A stretch of 6,653 nucleotides of DNA. Origin: Roseomonas sp. Its GTDB lineage: Bacteria > Pseudomonadota > Alphaproteobacteria > Acetobacterales > Acetobacteraceae. The translations under genes and the position numbers were made by a program. The notes beneath the pieces are model-generated. The model made no database searches. It saw only the letters and a list, made by a program, of their open reading frames with translations, and was not told the origin of the DNA. Below are positions 1 through 5,984 of this stretch, piece after piece (position 1 is the stretch's first letter; the number at the start of each line of letters is the position of its first letter). The stretch lies in assembly GCA_020249415.1 (NCBI GenBank), contig JADCFR010000262.1, positions 1 through 6,653 of the forward strand. The letters run 5' to 3'.

Positions 1-940
1 CCGGCACATCCTCAGGCCTTTGGCGCAGCGGTGGAATGGTGACGGACAGCACATTCAGCCGATAGAACAAATCCTCTCGAAACCGACCCTCTTGCACCCG
101 TGCCGCAAGGTCGGCATGCGTGGCGCAAATGATCCGCGCCGAAAATAGCCGCTCCGCCGTCGCACCAACGGGCAGGAAGCGGCGCTCCTGAACCAGGCGG
201 AGCAGTTTTGCCTGTAGATCAGCGGATAATTCGGCAATCTCATCCAGCAGAAGGGTTCCGGTGCCGGCACGCTCTGCCACACCTGTCATGCGCGCAACGG
301 CACCGGTGAAGGCGCCGCGTTCATGGCCAAACAGCGTGCTTTCCGCCAGATCGCGTGGAATTGCAGCGCAATTCACGGCGATGAAGGGCTGCGATGCGCG
401 CGCCGATACGGCATGGAGGAAGCGCTCCGCAACTTCCTTGCCCACACCTGTCTCGCCCATCAGCACAACAGGCATGTCCACGCGCGCGGCCTTGTGCAGC
501 GTCGCCTCAATCGCCGCCATGGCGCGTGAGACGCCAAGTTGCGGCATGGATTCCACGTCAGAAGTCACGGCTGGGGATGCAAGGGCGGCACCAAGTGCCG
601 CCATCAGCCGGTCCACATCCACCGGCTTCGTGAGGTAATCACGCGCGCCCGCGCGCACCAGGCGTACCGCCTGCGCCACCTCCCCAAAGGCGGTCATGAA
701 GAAGGCCGGCATGGCGCCAAAGCCGGCCATCAGACGGCGATAGATTTCCTCACCCGACATGTCCGGCAGCCGGATGTCGCTGATCACCGCATCGGGGCGC
801 AGCGCACCAGCCTCACGCAGGGCCTCGGCGCCCGTTGCGGCAAGGCGCGGCCGATAGCCTTCAAGCCGCAGCCGCTGCACCAATGCAGGGCCAAGCACCG
901 GGTCATCCTCGATAATCAGGATCACGCTTGCGCTGCTCAT
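1..940 (-). CDS. NtrC-family sigma-54-dependent response regulator (C-terminus beyond the left edge)
   Basis: This is the output half of a two-component system: a phosphorylated activator that uses ATP to open sigma-54 RNA polymerase promoters. From the ATG at 940, 313 codons are visible with no stop. Residues 5-118 form a receiver domain with acidic pocket E11-D12-D13, phospho-acceptor D55 (ISDIRLPD), T83 and K105 (LTKP). An AAA+ domain starts near residue 133, with Walker A GETGVGKE (162-169), an intact GAFTGA sigma-54 contact loop (209-214), Walker B LLLDEI (230-235) and arginine-finger residues R288 and R294 in FREDLFYRLNV. The last AAA+ segment and the Fis-type helix-turn-helix lie outside the window. 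The start overlaps the kinase stop as ATGA, so the two are probably translationally coupled. The family assignment is firm. The target promoters cannot be read from this window, and no specific member name (NtrC, AtoC, DctD and so on) can be justified. Confidence 0.95.
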   Translation of the reverse strand, partial: MSSASVILIIEDDPVLGPALVQRLRLEGYRPRLAATGAEALREAGALRPDAVISDIRLPDMSGEEIYRRLMAGFGAMPAFFMTAFGEVAQAVRLVRAGARDYLTKPVDVDRLMAALGAALASPAVTSDVESMPQLGVSRAMAAIEATLHKAARVDMPVVLMGETGVGKEVAERFLHAVSARASQPFIAVNCAAIPRDLAESTLFGHERGAFTGAVARMTGVAERAGTGTLLLDEIAELSADLQAKLLRLVQERRFLPVGATAERLFSARIICATHADLAARVQEGRFREDLFYRLNVLSVTIPPLRQRPEDVP

Positions 941-2370
941 GATCGCTTTCCTGCGGGAATCATCAGCCGAATGGTCGTACCGCCCCCTGGCCTTTCGGTG
1001 ACCGATGCGCGGGCGTCAAGCGTACCAAGCAGCCCCACTACAACGTCAAGCCCAAGCCCCTTGCCTGGGGCCACCATAGCCCCGCCACCTGCCAGGCGCT
1101 CAGCCTGGGCGGCATCAAGCCCCGGACCCGCATCCAGGATTTCGCAGATAAGGTCATCACCTTCACGATGCGCGCGAAGCTCCACCCTGCCGCCCGCCGG
1201 TGTCGCTTCGCAGGCGTTAAGCAATAGGTTCAGCAGAACCTGGCGCACACCGCCAGCGCCTGGGCCGATCTCCCCCTCCGGCAGATCAAGCGAAACACCC
1301 AGCAGAATGCCATGTCGTTCCGCCGCGGGCCGTGCCAGATAGACAAGATCATCAAGATCAGCGCGCAGCAGCGGCCGATCTTCCTCCGCGCGATACAGCG
1401 TGAGCGTGCTGGTCACGATGCGATCCAGCGCAGCGATGCCGCGATCCAGAAAGGCCAGCGATTCCTCCCTGACCGATGGCTCAGCACCAAAACGCCGAAG
1501 AGTCGAAACGGCTGTGACAAGGCCGCCAAGCGGGTTGCGGACCTCATGGGCAATGGTCGCGGCAAGCTTGCCCAGCGCCGCTGCCTGTTCGCGCTCCGCC
1601 AATTGGGCAGTGAGCCTTATCCGTTCCCGCAGACCGTCTGCCATGTTGTTATAGGCGCGCAGCACGGTCGCGCTGCGGTGATCCGCCTGCGCAATGACTT
1701 CCTCCGGCAATGGGACCGGCGCCTTCTTGGCCCCGTCGGACAAGGCTTCCACCAGCCTGCGCAAGGGGCGGCCAAGCCGATGAAGTGCTGCCCAGGTCAG
1801 CAGCGCCGCAAGACCCGCCAGGAACAGATCAAGCAGCACAATACTCCAGGCGAGCCGTGCCCGTGCTGCCAGGATTGGTGAGACATCAAGTGCCGCCACA
1901 ATGCGCCCGGCCGGGCCCTGGCTTCCTTCGACATTGCGGCTTACCCAGGCGGTACCGCTGCCCGCATCCAAGCGCCATGAAGCAGCGCCAAGCGATGCAG
2001 CCATGCTCGCCGGCTTGCCGGGGTCGCCATGCCGCGCCAGCAGCGCGCCATCAGGGGTGAAGGCAAAAAGGGTTCGTTCGGCAATGCCGCGTTGTTCCGC
2101 AAAGGCGCGGGCCATAAGCTCGGTCACATAAGCGGCGTCGCGTGCCTCAAGCCCCGCACGCAAGCTTGCCGCAAGCCCGTCCAGATAGACTTCGCCAAGC
2201 TGTGCAAGGCGCCGGTCAGCCTCGCGGTTGGTGACTTGCAGGGCAAGTTGGGTGGTACCAACGGCAACCGCGAATACAATCACCCCCGCGGCCGCCGGCA
2301 GGCGAAGCGCCGAGGGCAATAGGCGGCGACGGTCCTGGGCGACGGGTGAAGCTTGGTTTGTAGCCGTCAT
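937..2370 (-). CDS. Membrane sensor histidine kinase paired with the NtrC-type regulator
   Basis: This is an inner-membrane kinase that autophosphorylates on histidine and passes phosphate to the adjacent regulator. Counting 477 residues from the ATG at 2370: a hydrophobic segment at about 26-46, a predicted periplasmic sensor region at about 47-172 (PAS/Cache-like in look, not assignable to a family), a second membrane segment at about 174-194, and a HAMP-like linker at about 196-250. A HisKA domain follows with H275 in IAHEVRNPLGG. The HATPase domain has N-box N385 in LLNACEA, G1 box DAGPG (413-417) and G2 box GKGLGL (436-441). The same frame could start 18 bases upstream at a TTG (2388), giving 483 residues. 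ATG is preferred because neither site has a well-spaced Shine-Dalgarno sequence and the ATG sits two bases after a possible leader ORF stop. The stop overlaps the regulator start by four bases. The ligand is unknown; proximity to a cation antiporter suggests an ionic, pH or envelope cue, which is inference. Confidence 0.93.
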   Translation of the reverse strand: MTATNQASPVAQDRRRLLPSALRLPAAAGVIVFAVAVGTTQLALQVTNREADRRLAQLGEVYLDGLAASLRAGLEARDAAYVTELMARAFAEQRGIAERTLFAFTPDGALLARHGDPGKPASMAASLGAASWRLDAGSGTAWVSRNVEGSQGPAGRIVAALDVSPILAARARLAWSIVLLDLFLAGLAALLTWAALHRLGRPLRRLVEALSDGAKKAPVPLPEEVIAQADHRSATVLRAYNNMADGLRERIRLTAQLAEREQAAALGKLAATIAHEVRNPLGGLVTAVSTLRRFGAEPSVREESLAFLDRGIAALDRIVTSTLTLYRAEEDRPLLRADLDDLVYLARPAAERHGILLGVSLDLPEGEIGPGAGGVRQVLLNLLLNACEATPAGGRVELRAHREGDDLICEILDAGPGLDAAQAERLAGGGAMVAPGKGLGLDVVVGLLGTLDARASVTERPGGGTTIRLMIPAGKRS

Positions 2371-2372
2371 CG

Positions 2373-2405
2373 TCAACGAAAAATCCAAAAGGCGATATGT
2401 GCCAC
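2373..2405 (-). other. Possible 10-codon leader ORF ahead of the histidine kinase
   Basis: A GTG at 2405 opens a short frame reading VAHIAFWIFR and closing with TGA at 2375-2373, two bases before the kinase ATG at 2370. GGAGG at 2415-2411 lies five bases upstream of this GTG. That is a better ribosome-binding geometry than any kinase start candidate has, since the same GGAGG is 22 bases from the TTG and 40 from the ATG. The arrangement would allow reinitiation or translational coupling into the kinase. There is no run of a single amino acid codon to suggest classical attenuation. It could equally be chance, given how short the frame is. Confidence 0.3.
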
Positions 2406-2430
2406 CACCCCCTCCGTCAGGGCATTCTGA

Positions 2431-2455
2431 AGCCGGGTGGAATCACCTTACGGCT
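2431..2455 (-). repeat. Interrupted stem-loop in the leader before the kinase
   Basis: AGCCG (2431-2435) pairs with CGGCT (2451-2455). Inside it GGTG (2436-2439) pairs with CACC (2444-2447), leaving a four-base loop and a three-base bulge. In RNA this would be a nine-base-pair hairpin with one bulge. No T-run follows it on the minus strand, so it does not look like an intrinsic terminator. It may be a leader structure affecting the downstream kinase message, or it may have no function. Confidence 0.35.
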
Positions 2456-2487
2456 CGGACAATGCCACCAAACAGAGGCTTCGTGCA

Positions 2488-2515
2488 TATCCCGTGCACG
2501 CAGGTGAACGGGATA
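2488..2515 (-). repeat. Stem-loop just after the mnhG-USP stop codon
   Basis: A perfect eight-base inverted repeat, TATCCCGT (2488-2495) and ACGGGATA (2508-2515), can be extended by CAC/GTG across one mismatch to leave a small loop. It begins four bases after the TAA stop at 2522-2520 in the direction of transcription. No uridine tract follows, so it lacks the hallmark of a Rho-independent terminator. It is more likely an mRNA 3'-end or processing element, or a weak pause, separating the antiporter operon from the kinase-regulator pair. Protein binding to the palindrome as an operator is an alternative. Confidence 0.45.
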
Positions 2516-2519
2516 CGCC

Positions 2520-3419
2520 TTACGGCAAAAGGATGACCGGCACAGTATCTGACACGGCTTCATATGGGCAGTTGCGAACCATATCGAAGAGGCCGCCTTG
2601 CAGCGTGGAAAGGCACGAAAGCACCGCCGCATCAAAGATGGCCAAACGCGAACGCAGCGCCGCCAAATCGAAATCAGGTTCAAGGGATGGCAGGATGCGC
2701 AGCTTGCGAGCCGCCGCGTGCAAAAGTTCTGCCTGCGCTTCGACCAGGGCCGCGACATCGGCCCGGTGATCCGCAAGCGGCAGAATGGTGATCTCTGCAT
2801 TGGGCCAGAAGCCTGTCCGCAAAAGCCCAGTCGCCAGCATGCCGCAGGCCGGCTGCGAACCAACCACAATGAGGACCGAGCGAACCTCTGTCACCTTGCG
2901 GCGGACGCGCAGCACCGGCACAAGCCGCGCGCGTGCCAAGGATGCGGCAATTTCCTCATTCGGCCGGCACTCGACCCCATGCGGCCCCATGCCGGCGGGC
3001 AGCACAACAAGGTCATGGCCAGCAAGTGTCCGCACCAGATCGGCTGCTTGGCCTTCTTCGTGCCGTGCCGCCACATCAAGGCTGGGCGTGGCAGCAGCCA
3101 TATCCTGAAAATCCTTGAGTGCGACAGCGCAATTCTCCCGGATACGCAGGCGGCTGCGCGCTGTGAGCCAATCGGCCCAATAGGCGCCGCCAATCGGCAG
3201 CGGCCCCTGCCACATGCGCGGTTCCAAACCCGCACCGGAAAGGCCCGTCAGGCTACCGCCGGCGCGCCAAGCCAGATCAAAGGCCTGAGCTGTTGCTGCC
3301 GGCTGATTGGGTCCACCAACCAGGCAGCAGATGAGCCGGCGCAGGGCCACCGGTGCGCTGAATGGTGCATCGCGCAAAGCCGGATCGGCCGGCCGCCGGA
3401 ATTCCGGAATGGCACTCAT
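2520..3419 (-). CDS. Tandem USP-like protein from an internal start within the mnhG frame (alternative product)
   Basis: This is a 299-residue product if translation begins at the internal ATG at 3419, which is preceded by AGGAGAGGAG with a six-base gap. No membrane segment is visible. Two USP-like halves are apparent. The first (about 27-168) opens with a strand, RLICCLVGG, and ends with HDLVVLPAG followed by a strand LVPVLRVRR. The second (about 171-299) opens with VRSVLIVVG and ends with FDAAVLSCL and a terminal strand TVPVILLP. This matches the alpha/beta order of universal stress proteins, which often occur near or fused to ion transporters and kinases. The glycine-rich ATP-binding signature G-x2-G-x9-G-S/T is not recognisable in either half, so ATP binding is doubtful. 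A regulatory role for the antiporter is inferred from position. The family call rests on pattern only and would need a profile search. Confidence 0.6.
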   Translation of the reverse strand: MSAIPEFRRPADPALRDAPFSAPVALRRLICCLVGGPNQPAATAQAFDLAWRAGGSLTGLSGAGLEPRMWQGPLPIGGAYWADWLTARSRLRIRENCAVALKDFQDMAAATPSLDVAARHEEGQAADLVRTLAGHDLVVLPAGMGPHGVECRPNEEIAASLARARLVPVLRVRRKVTEVRSVLIVVGSQPACGMLATGLLRTGFWPNAEITILPLADHRADVAALVEAQAELLHAAARKLRILPSLEPDFDLAALRSRLAIFDAAVLSCLSTLQGGLFDMVRNCPYEAVSDTVPVILLP

Positions 3420-3833
3420 GAAGGGCTCCTCTCCTGATCTGGTGTAGGGCTTCGACCGAGGCCGAAGCGTGCGGGCGGGATCAATGTCCAGGACGCGGCG
3501 ATCAAGAACATTGGCGAGCGCATCGGCGACGGATGCCGCGCCCAGCGGGGCGCCCGCGACATAGGCGGCGCGGCCAAGCGCGTGGGATGCCAGCGGCGCG
3601 GTAAGGACAAGGAAAACGACCGCGGCAAGGACAGTGAGCATCGCAGCCGTGGTGCCGAAGGCGAGCCCCGCGCCAAGCAGCAGCAAACCTGCCCCGGCGA
3701 CGCCCGCCTTGGCTGCGGCATGCATGCGGCTGAACGGGTCTGGCAGTCGCGCCACGCCAAGCGCGGCAAGCGCCACAACCGATGCGCCACCCACCAGCAA
3801 TAGGGCCGCCAGAATTTCGCGCAGCGCGCTCAT
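2520..3833 (-). CDS. mnhG: MnhG antiporter subunit fused in frame to a tandem USP-like region
   Basis: MnhG is a small membrane subunit of the Mrp/Mnh/Pha multisubunit cation:proton antiporter. The ATG at 3833 overlaps the mnhF stop as ATGA, which fixes the start, and the product is 437 residues. Residues 1-112 are a complete MnhG: three hydrophobic helices (about 8-28, 43-62 and 63-82) and the family signature LPDPFSRMHAAAKAG (30-44). Usual MnhG proteins are about 100-130 residues. The frame does not stop. It passes through a linker (113-138) into a soluble USP-like region (139-437). Basic residues in the first loop and after helix three predict a cytoplasmic C-terminus, the correct side for a USP domain. 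The codons AGA, TCA and GGA just before internal residue Met139 are unusual here and belong to a strong internal ribosome-binding site. The arrangement may therefore be a true fusion, a fusion plus internal start, or two genes joined by a one-base indel. The MnhG identity is firm; the fusion being functional is inference. Confidence 0.85.
   Translation of the reverse strand: MSALREILAALLLVGGASVVALAALGVARLPDPFSRMHAAAKAGVAGAGLLLLGAGLAFGTTAAMLTVLAAVVFLVLTAPLASHALGRAAYVAGAPLGAASVADALANVLDRRVLDIDPARTLRPRSKPYTRSGEEPFMSAIPEFRRPADPALRDAPFSAPVALRRLICCLVGGPNQPAATAQAFDLAWRAGGSLTGLSGAGLEPRMWQGPLPIGGAYWADWLTARSRLRIRENCAVALKDFQDMAAATPSLDVAARHEEGQAADLVRTLAGHDLVVLPAGMGPHGVECRPNEEIAASLARARLVPVLRVRRKVTEVRSVLIVVGSQPACGMLATGLLRTGFWPNAEITILPLADHRADVAALVEAQAELLHAAARKLRILPSLEPDFDLAALRSRLAIFDAAVLSCLSTLQGGLFDMVRNCPYEAVSDTVPVILLP
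3426..3435 (-). promoter_or_regulatory. Strong internal Shine-Dalgarno before Met139 of the mnhG-USP frame
   Basis: AGGAGAGGAG is a doubled Shine-Dalgarno core placed six bases before the ATG at 3419-3417, although both sides of it are one open frame. It is the best ribosome-binding site in the window. It supports independent initiation of the USP-like product whether or not ribosomes also read through from mnhG. Confidence 0.75.
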
Positions 3834-4141
3834 TCGGCGGGCTCGCTCATGCGGGGTGCGCTGGCGCGTTCCATCAGCCGCGCAAAGGCAATGGCCGCCA
3901 GGAAGCCGACAAGCGCGATGCCGAGCGCGATATCCAAAAAGGCCATATGGCCGGCAAACAAGGCGGTCAGCGCTGCAAGACACACCCCAAGAATGCCGAG
4001 CATATCAGTCGCTATGGCGCGATCAGCGGAAGATGGCCCAGCAAGAAGTCGAAAGGCCACCGGAATGATGCCAAGCATCACAATCGCTGCCGCGATCATC
4101 GCAGCCCAATGGATGAGACCCGGGATCATCGTTCCGGTCAT
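3830..4141 (-). CDS. mnhF: Mrp/Mnh antiporter subunit F
   Basis: This is a small integral membrane subunit of the multisubunit Na+(K+)/H+ antiporter. At 103 residues it is close to the usual family length of about 90-110. Three hydrophobic helices lie at about 10-32, 47-64 and 67-88. The family signature RLLAGPSSADRAIATDMLG (31-49) sits between helices one and two, and FLDIAL (68-73) in helix three includes the conserved acidic residue D70. The start ATG overlaps the mnhE stop, and its own stop overlaps the mnhG start, both as ATGA. Internal ATGs at residues 5 and 15 are less likely starts because the overlap geometry favours the first. Family members are needed for assembly of the Mrp complex; some have been linked to bile-salt or cholate efflux in other bacteria. 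Confidence 0.93.
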   Translation of the reverse strand: MTGTMIPGLIHWAAMIAAAIVMLGIIPVAFRLLAGPSSADRAIATDMLGILGVCLAALTALFAGHMAFLDIALGIALVGFLAAIAFARLMERASAPRMSEPAE

Positions 4142-4464
4142 GGCAGCACCTTCCTTGCACTGGCTTCCAGGGTCGCCTTCATGCCGAGCACCGCCGCGTC
4201 CTGATCTGGCGCATCGAGCACATGGACATAGAGCGTGCGGCCATTTGCCGAGACTTCCAGGCTTGTTGTGCCTGGCGTCAGCGTCACCATATCGGCAAAA
4301 AGTACGATGCCGCCGGGTGATTGCACATCAAGTGGCACGGCAAGAATGGCGGGGCGCAGCCTTTCGGTCGGCCCCAGCACAGCGCAGATCGTGGCCCAGG
4401 TGGATTTTGACAATTCCACGACGAAGGTGACGCCAACCTCGACCCAGGCGAATACGTGCTTCAT
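4138..4464 (-). CDS. mnhE: Mrp/Mnh antiporter subunit E, short form
   Basis: This is the MnhE subunit of the antiporter, recognised by RLRPAILAVPLD (36-47) and by the conserved block TLTPGTTSLEVSANGRTLYV (61-80), which forms the soluble C-terminal domain typical of the family. The product has 108 residues, whereas family members are commonly about 150-170 because they begin with extra membrane helices. Here only one hydrophobic segment (about 5-30) precedes the soluble domain, so the N-terminal membrane part is missing. The start is secure because the ATG overlaps the mnhD stop as ATGA, leaving no room for a longer N-terminus. The short form may be a natural lineage variant. Identity as MnhE is firm; the functional effect of the missing helices is unknown. 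Confidence 0.92.
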   Translation of the reverse strand: MKHVFAWVEVGVTFVVELSKSTWATICAVLGPTERLRPAILAVPLDVQSPGGIVLFADMVTLTPGTTSLEVSANGRTLYVHVLDAPDQDAAVLGMKATLEASARKVLP

Positions 4465-5984
4465 GGCGAGACCCCCGCAAACCGGATGGGATCAGGGCCA
4501 AGCACCGCGGCGATATAGGCCTCTCGATCAAGCAATGCTTCGGCGGTGGCAAGAGAAAAGGCCGCGAATGGCTGGGTCCAGAGGCCAATCAGCAGCGTGA
4601 CAAGGCAGAGTGCCACAATGGGCGCAAAGGTCGCGATGCGCTCCCTTCCTGTCCATTGCGTTGGCGGCGCTGCGGCCGGTGCGGACTTCCAGAATGCCTC
4701 ATTCCAGATCTTGATCATGGAGTAGAGCGTCAGCACACCAACAGCAAGCGCGATGAAGGCCAGGAGCCAGGCTTCTGCTTCCAGGCTGGCGCGGATGACA
4801 ACAAACTTGCCCCAGAAACCGGAAAGTGGCGGTATGCCAGCCAGCGATAGCGCTGGGATGAGAAATAGGATGCCAAGCAGCGGCACCGATACCCAAAGCC
4901 CACCAAGACGCGCCAGCGCAAAGGAACCGCCGATATGCCGTATCGCCCCCGCAATGAGGAACAGATTGGCCTTCACTACAATATGATGAATGATGTAGAG
5001 CACGCTGCCCGCGATGGCGAGCGGCGTCATGAGCGCGACACCAATCAGCATATAGCCAATCTGGCTGATGATGTGGAAGGAAAGGATGCGACGCACATCG
5101 TAATGCGCCGCAGCGCCAAGCACGCCAACCACCATGGTTGCGATGGCGATGCCCGCCAGGATCGGCCCGAATAGGGCGTGATCATGTGAAAACACCAGCG
5201 TGAAGACCCGGATGATGGCGTAGACGCCCACCTTGGTCAGCAATGCCGCGAAGATCGCCGCAACCGGCATGGATGCCGTGTGATAGGAAGCCGGCAGCCA
5301 ATTGAATAGCGGAAAAACCGCAGCCTTCGCCCCGAAGGACACAAGCAGCAAGATGGCAGCCGCCGCCAGGGCGCCCTGGTTTTCCACCCCCGGCGCCACG
5401 CGCGCGAGATCGGCAAGATTGAGCGTGCCGGTCAGCCCATAGATCAGCCCAATGGCCAACAGGAAGATGGTTGTGCCGACAAGATTCAGCATGACGTAGC
5501 GCAGGCCGCCATCAATTTGTTCACGCGTGCGGTCAAGCACAAGCAGCCCGAAGGAGGCGATCAGCATCACCTCAAACCAGACATAAAGATTGAAAAGATC
5601 GCCTGTCGAAAAGGCACCGGCGACCCCCATCAGCAGCGCGTGAAACAGCGGCTGGAAGCCGGCGGCATCACGCTCCTTGGCGCCAGGACCCAGGGCATAT
5701 AGCGCGACAGTCAGCCCCATAAGGCCGGTGATCGCCAGCATCGCGGCGGAGAACAAATCAACCACCATGGTAATGCCGAAGGGCGCGGGCCAATTGCCCA
5801 TCTGGCCGACGATCATGCCCCCTGCAATGACCTCACGCAGAAGTAAAAGTGTTGCCAGGAAAAGGGCGATGGCGGCAGCCAGGCCAATGGCGCGCTGTGC
5901 GGCGGGCCTTGACCAAAGAACCGCCGTGACCGATGCCGCCGCTAGCGGAATCAGAATGGGCGCAACAAGCAGGATTTGGCGCAT
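4461..5984 (-). CDS. mnhD: Mrp/Mnh antiporter subunit D (NuoN/NuoM-like proton-translocating subunit)
   Basis: This is a large polytopic membrane subunit, homologous to the antiporter-like subunits of respiratory complex I and one of the two presumed ion-translocating subunits of Mrp. The product has 507 residues, usual for MnhD, and is hydrophobic throughout with about fourteen predicted helices. Key residues are visible: E138 in YVWFEVM, K220 in SFGAKAAVFP, the discontinuous-helix motif NWLPASYHTASMPVAA (228-243), K251 in LLTKVGVYA, HH-x3-K (333-338) in IIHHIVVKANLF, and K393 in GFWGKF. The ATG at 5984 has GGGAGG seven bases upstream and overlaps the mnhC stop as TGATG. A GTG one codon earlier is an alternative start. 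Complex I subunits are excluded by the flanking mnhC, E, F and G. No key charged residue is missing, so the protein itself looks functional. Confidence 0.96.
   Translation of the reverse strand: MRQILLVAPILIPLAAASVTAVLWSRPAAQRAIGLAAAIALFLATLLLLREVIAGGMIVGQMGNWPAPFGITMVVDLFSAAMLAITGLMGLTVALYALGPGAKERDAAGFQPLFHALLMGVAGAFSTGDLFNLYVWFEVMLIASFGLLVLDRTREQIDGGLRYVMLNLVGTTIFLLAIGLIYGLTGTLNLADLARVAPGVENQGALAAAAILLLVSFGAKAAVFPLFNWLPASYHTASMPVAAIFAALLTKVGVYAIIRVFTLVFSHDHALFGPILAGIAIATMVVGVLGAAAHYDVRRILSFHIISQIGYMLIGVALMTPLAIAGSVLYIIHHIVVKANLFLIAGAIRHIGGSFALARLGGLWVSVPLLGILFLIPALSLAGIPPLSGFWGKFVVIRASLEAEAWLLAFIALAVGVLTLYSMIKIWNEAFWKSAPAAAPPTQWTGRERIATFAPIVALCLVTLLIGLWTQPFAAFSLATAEALLDREAYIAAVLGPDPIRFAGVSP

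Noticed and set aside
261..1881. Several long plus-strand frames opposite the regulator and kinase genes, the longest about 267 codons (539-1342).
   Set aside because: They are rich in Arg, Pro, Ala and Ser, have no recognisable motifs, and lie antisense to genes with clear catalytic motifs; they are mirror frames common in high-GC DNA.
2392..2404. TGGCAC on the minus strand at 2404-2399 as a sigma-54 -24 element.
   Set aside because: The next GC doublet (2393-2392) is only eight bases away instead of the required ten, and no TTGC follows.
2488..2515. Rho-independent terminator after the USP stop.
   Set aside because: The hairpin is good but no T-run follows on the transcribed strand, so it is listed only as a stem-loop.
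2417..2869. A 150-codon minus-strand frame across the USP region and the leader.
   Set aside because: It is out of frame with the USP-like protein and has a Cys/Arg/Ser-rich composition with no motif.
3416..3790. A 124-codon minus-strand frame overlapping mnhG.
   Set aside because: It is out of frame with the clear MnhG signature and its translation has no membrane or family pattern. Its only relevance is that its stop overlaps the internal USP start.
3834..3983. Fifty-codon upstream extension of the mnhG frame.
   Set aside because: It is the mnhF coding region read out of frame; the ATGA overlap with the mnhF stop and the MnhG family start point to 3833.
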